In this document: positions 5,518-5,573 of the stretch, one piece after another | Position numbering within the stretch: position 1 is the stretch's first letter | Layout: every line of letters starts with the position of its first letter | From: Flavobacteriaceae bacterium | Lineage (GTDB): Bacteria > Bacteroidota > Bacteroidia > Flavobacteriales > Flavobacteriaceae | Direction: 5' to 3' | Assembly (NCBI GenBank): GCA_018608735.1 | Contig: JABAYZ010000211.1 | Coordinates: 1 to 5,573 of the forward strand | Length of the DNA: 5,573 bases | Notes under the pieces: model-generated | What the model saw: only the letters and a program-made list of their open reading frames with translations | What the model was told of the DNA's origin: nothing | Databases searched by the model: none | Position numbers and translations under genes: made by a program

Positions 5518-5573
5518 CTCTCGTGTTTTTTTAGAGATTTAAATGCCTAACCCACTTTTGAAACAGTCCCAAT
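5498..5573. repeat. Direct repeat, copy 2, cut by window edge
   Basis: Second copy of the repeat at 3834-3908. Bases 5539-5573 are identical to the first copy, and the match is still perfect at the window edge, so the duplication probably continues. Relative to the first copy, the less conserved part lacks one T in the poly-T run and has one extra T beside the small-gene stop. Confidence 0.9.
5539..5573 (-). CDS. C-terminal end of a second copy of the small membrane protein (partial)
   Basis: Stop TAA at 5539-5541, preceded by codons for WDCFKSGLGI, identical in DNA to the end of the 35-residue gene at 3875-3982; the start lies beyond the window. It would be a paralogue of that single-helix protein, placed upstream of the precursor peptide just as the complete copy is placed upstream of the exporter. 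Only eleven codons are visible, so an intact gene is likely but not shown. Confidence 0.55.
   Translation of the reverse strand, partial: WDCFKSGLGI

Noticed and set aside
5288..5518. 76-codon minus-strand frame overlapping the precursor peptide
   Set aside because: It crosses the promoter and inverted repeat and reads the leader region out of frame; the composition is not protein-like and the start is not ATG.
1..5573. CRISPR array, tRNA, rRNA or insertion sequence
   Set aside because: No regularly spaced repeats, cloverleaf, rRNA-like stretches, transposase or terminal inverted repeats were seen.

Overview
The window reads as a piece of an AT-rich Bacteroidota (probably Flavobacteriia) chromosome. 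The basis is the AT-rich starts without clear Shine-Dalgarno sequences, matches to the Bacteroidota promoter core TAnnTTTG, and a double-glycine leader of the LENxGVQELNxKE type that I associate with this phylum. This is an inference from sequence style, not a database match. Apart from a short plus-strand left edge, every gene lies on the minus strand, so the transcript order runs from right to left.

Left edge (1-473, plus strand): the 3' part of a VOC/glyoxalase-fold gene, followed in the same frame by about 36 startless codons that resemble the C-terminus of a low-molecular-weight phosphatase/arsenate reductase. This is probably a gene remnant. It ends overlapping the stop of the convergent Fic gene (470-1552, minus), a self-inhibited class II-like Fic AMP-transferase with a C-terminal helix-turn-helix. 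A 20-bp direct repeat with 22-bp period sits directly upstream of the Fic gene.

Main region (1645-5573, minus strand): what looks like a compact bacteriocin or signal-peptide production locus. In transcript order it holds: the tail of a small membrane protein cut by the window edge; an intergenic region with a promoter core and an inverted repeat; a 60-residue double-glycine precursor peptide (5200-5382); a terminator-like hairpin (5140-5174); a 54-residue two-helix membrane protein (4963-5127); a CPBP/Abi intramembrane protease-type protein (4099-4953), a family that includes bacteriocin immunity proteins; a 37-residue single-helix protein (3996-4109) whose start overlaps the CPBP stop; a 35-residue single-helix protein (3875-3982); and a C39-peptidase ABC exporter (1645-3801).

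The expected logic, inferred, is that the precursor is trimmed after GG by the C39 domain of the exporter and secreted, while the CPBP protein and perhaps one or more of the tiny membrane proteins protect the producer. The tail of the 35-residue gene plus its downstream region is duplicated: once before the exporter and once before the precursor peptide. In both places the duplicate ends in the same composite element, a TGCAA-N5-TTGCA palindrome followed 11 bases later by a TAnnTTTG-like core. Precursor and exporter therefore look co-regulated by a shared, mobile-looking small-gene-plus-promoter unit. Three of the small genes are under 60 codons and would be easy to miss. No gene-free stretch exceeds 300 bases; the longest is 5383-5538, which holds the promoter and inverted repeat described below.
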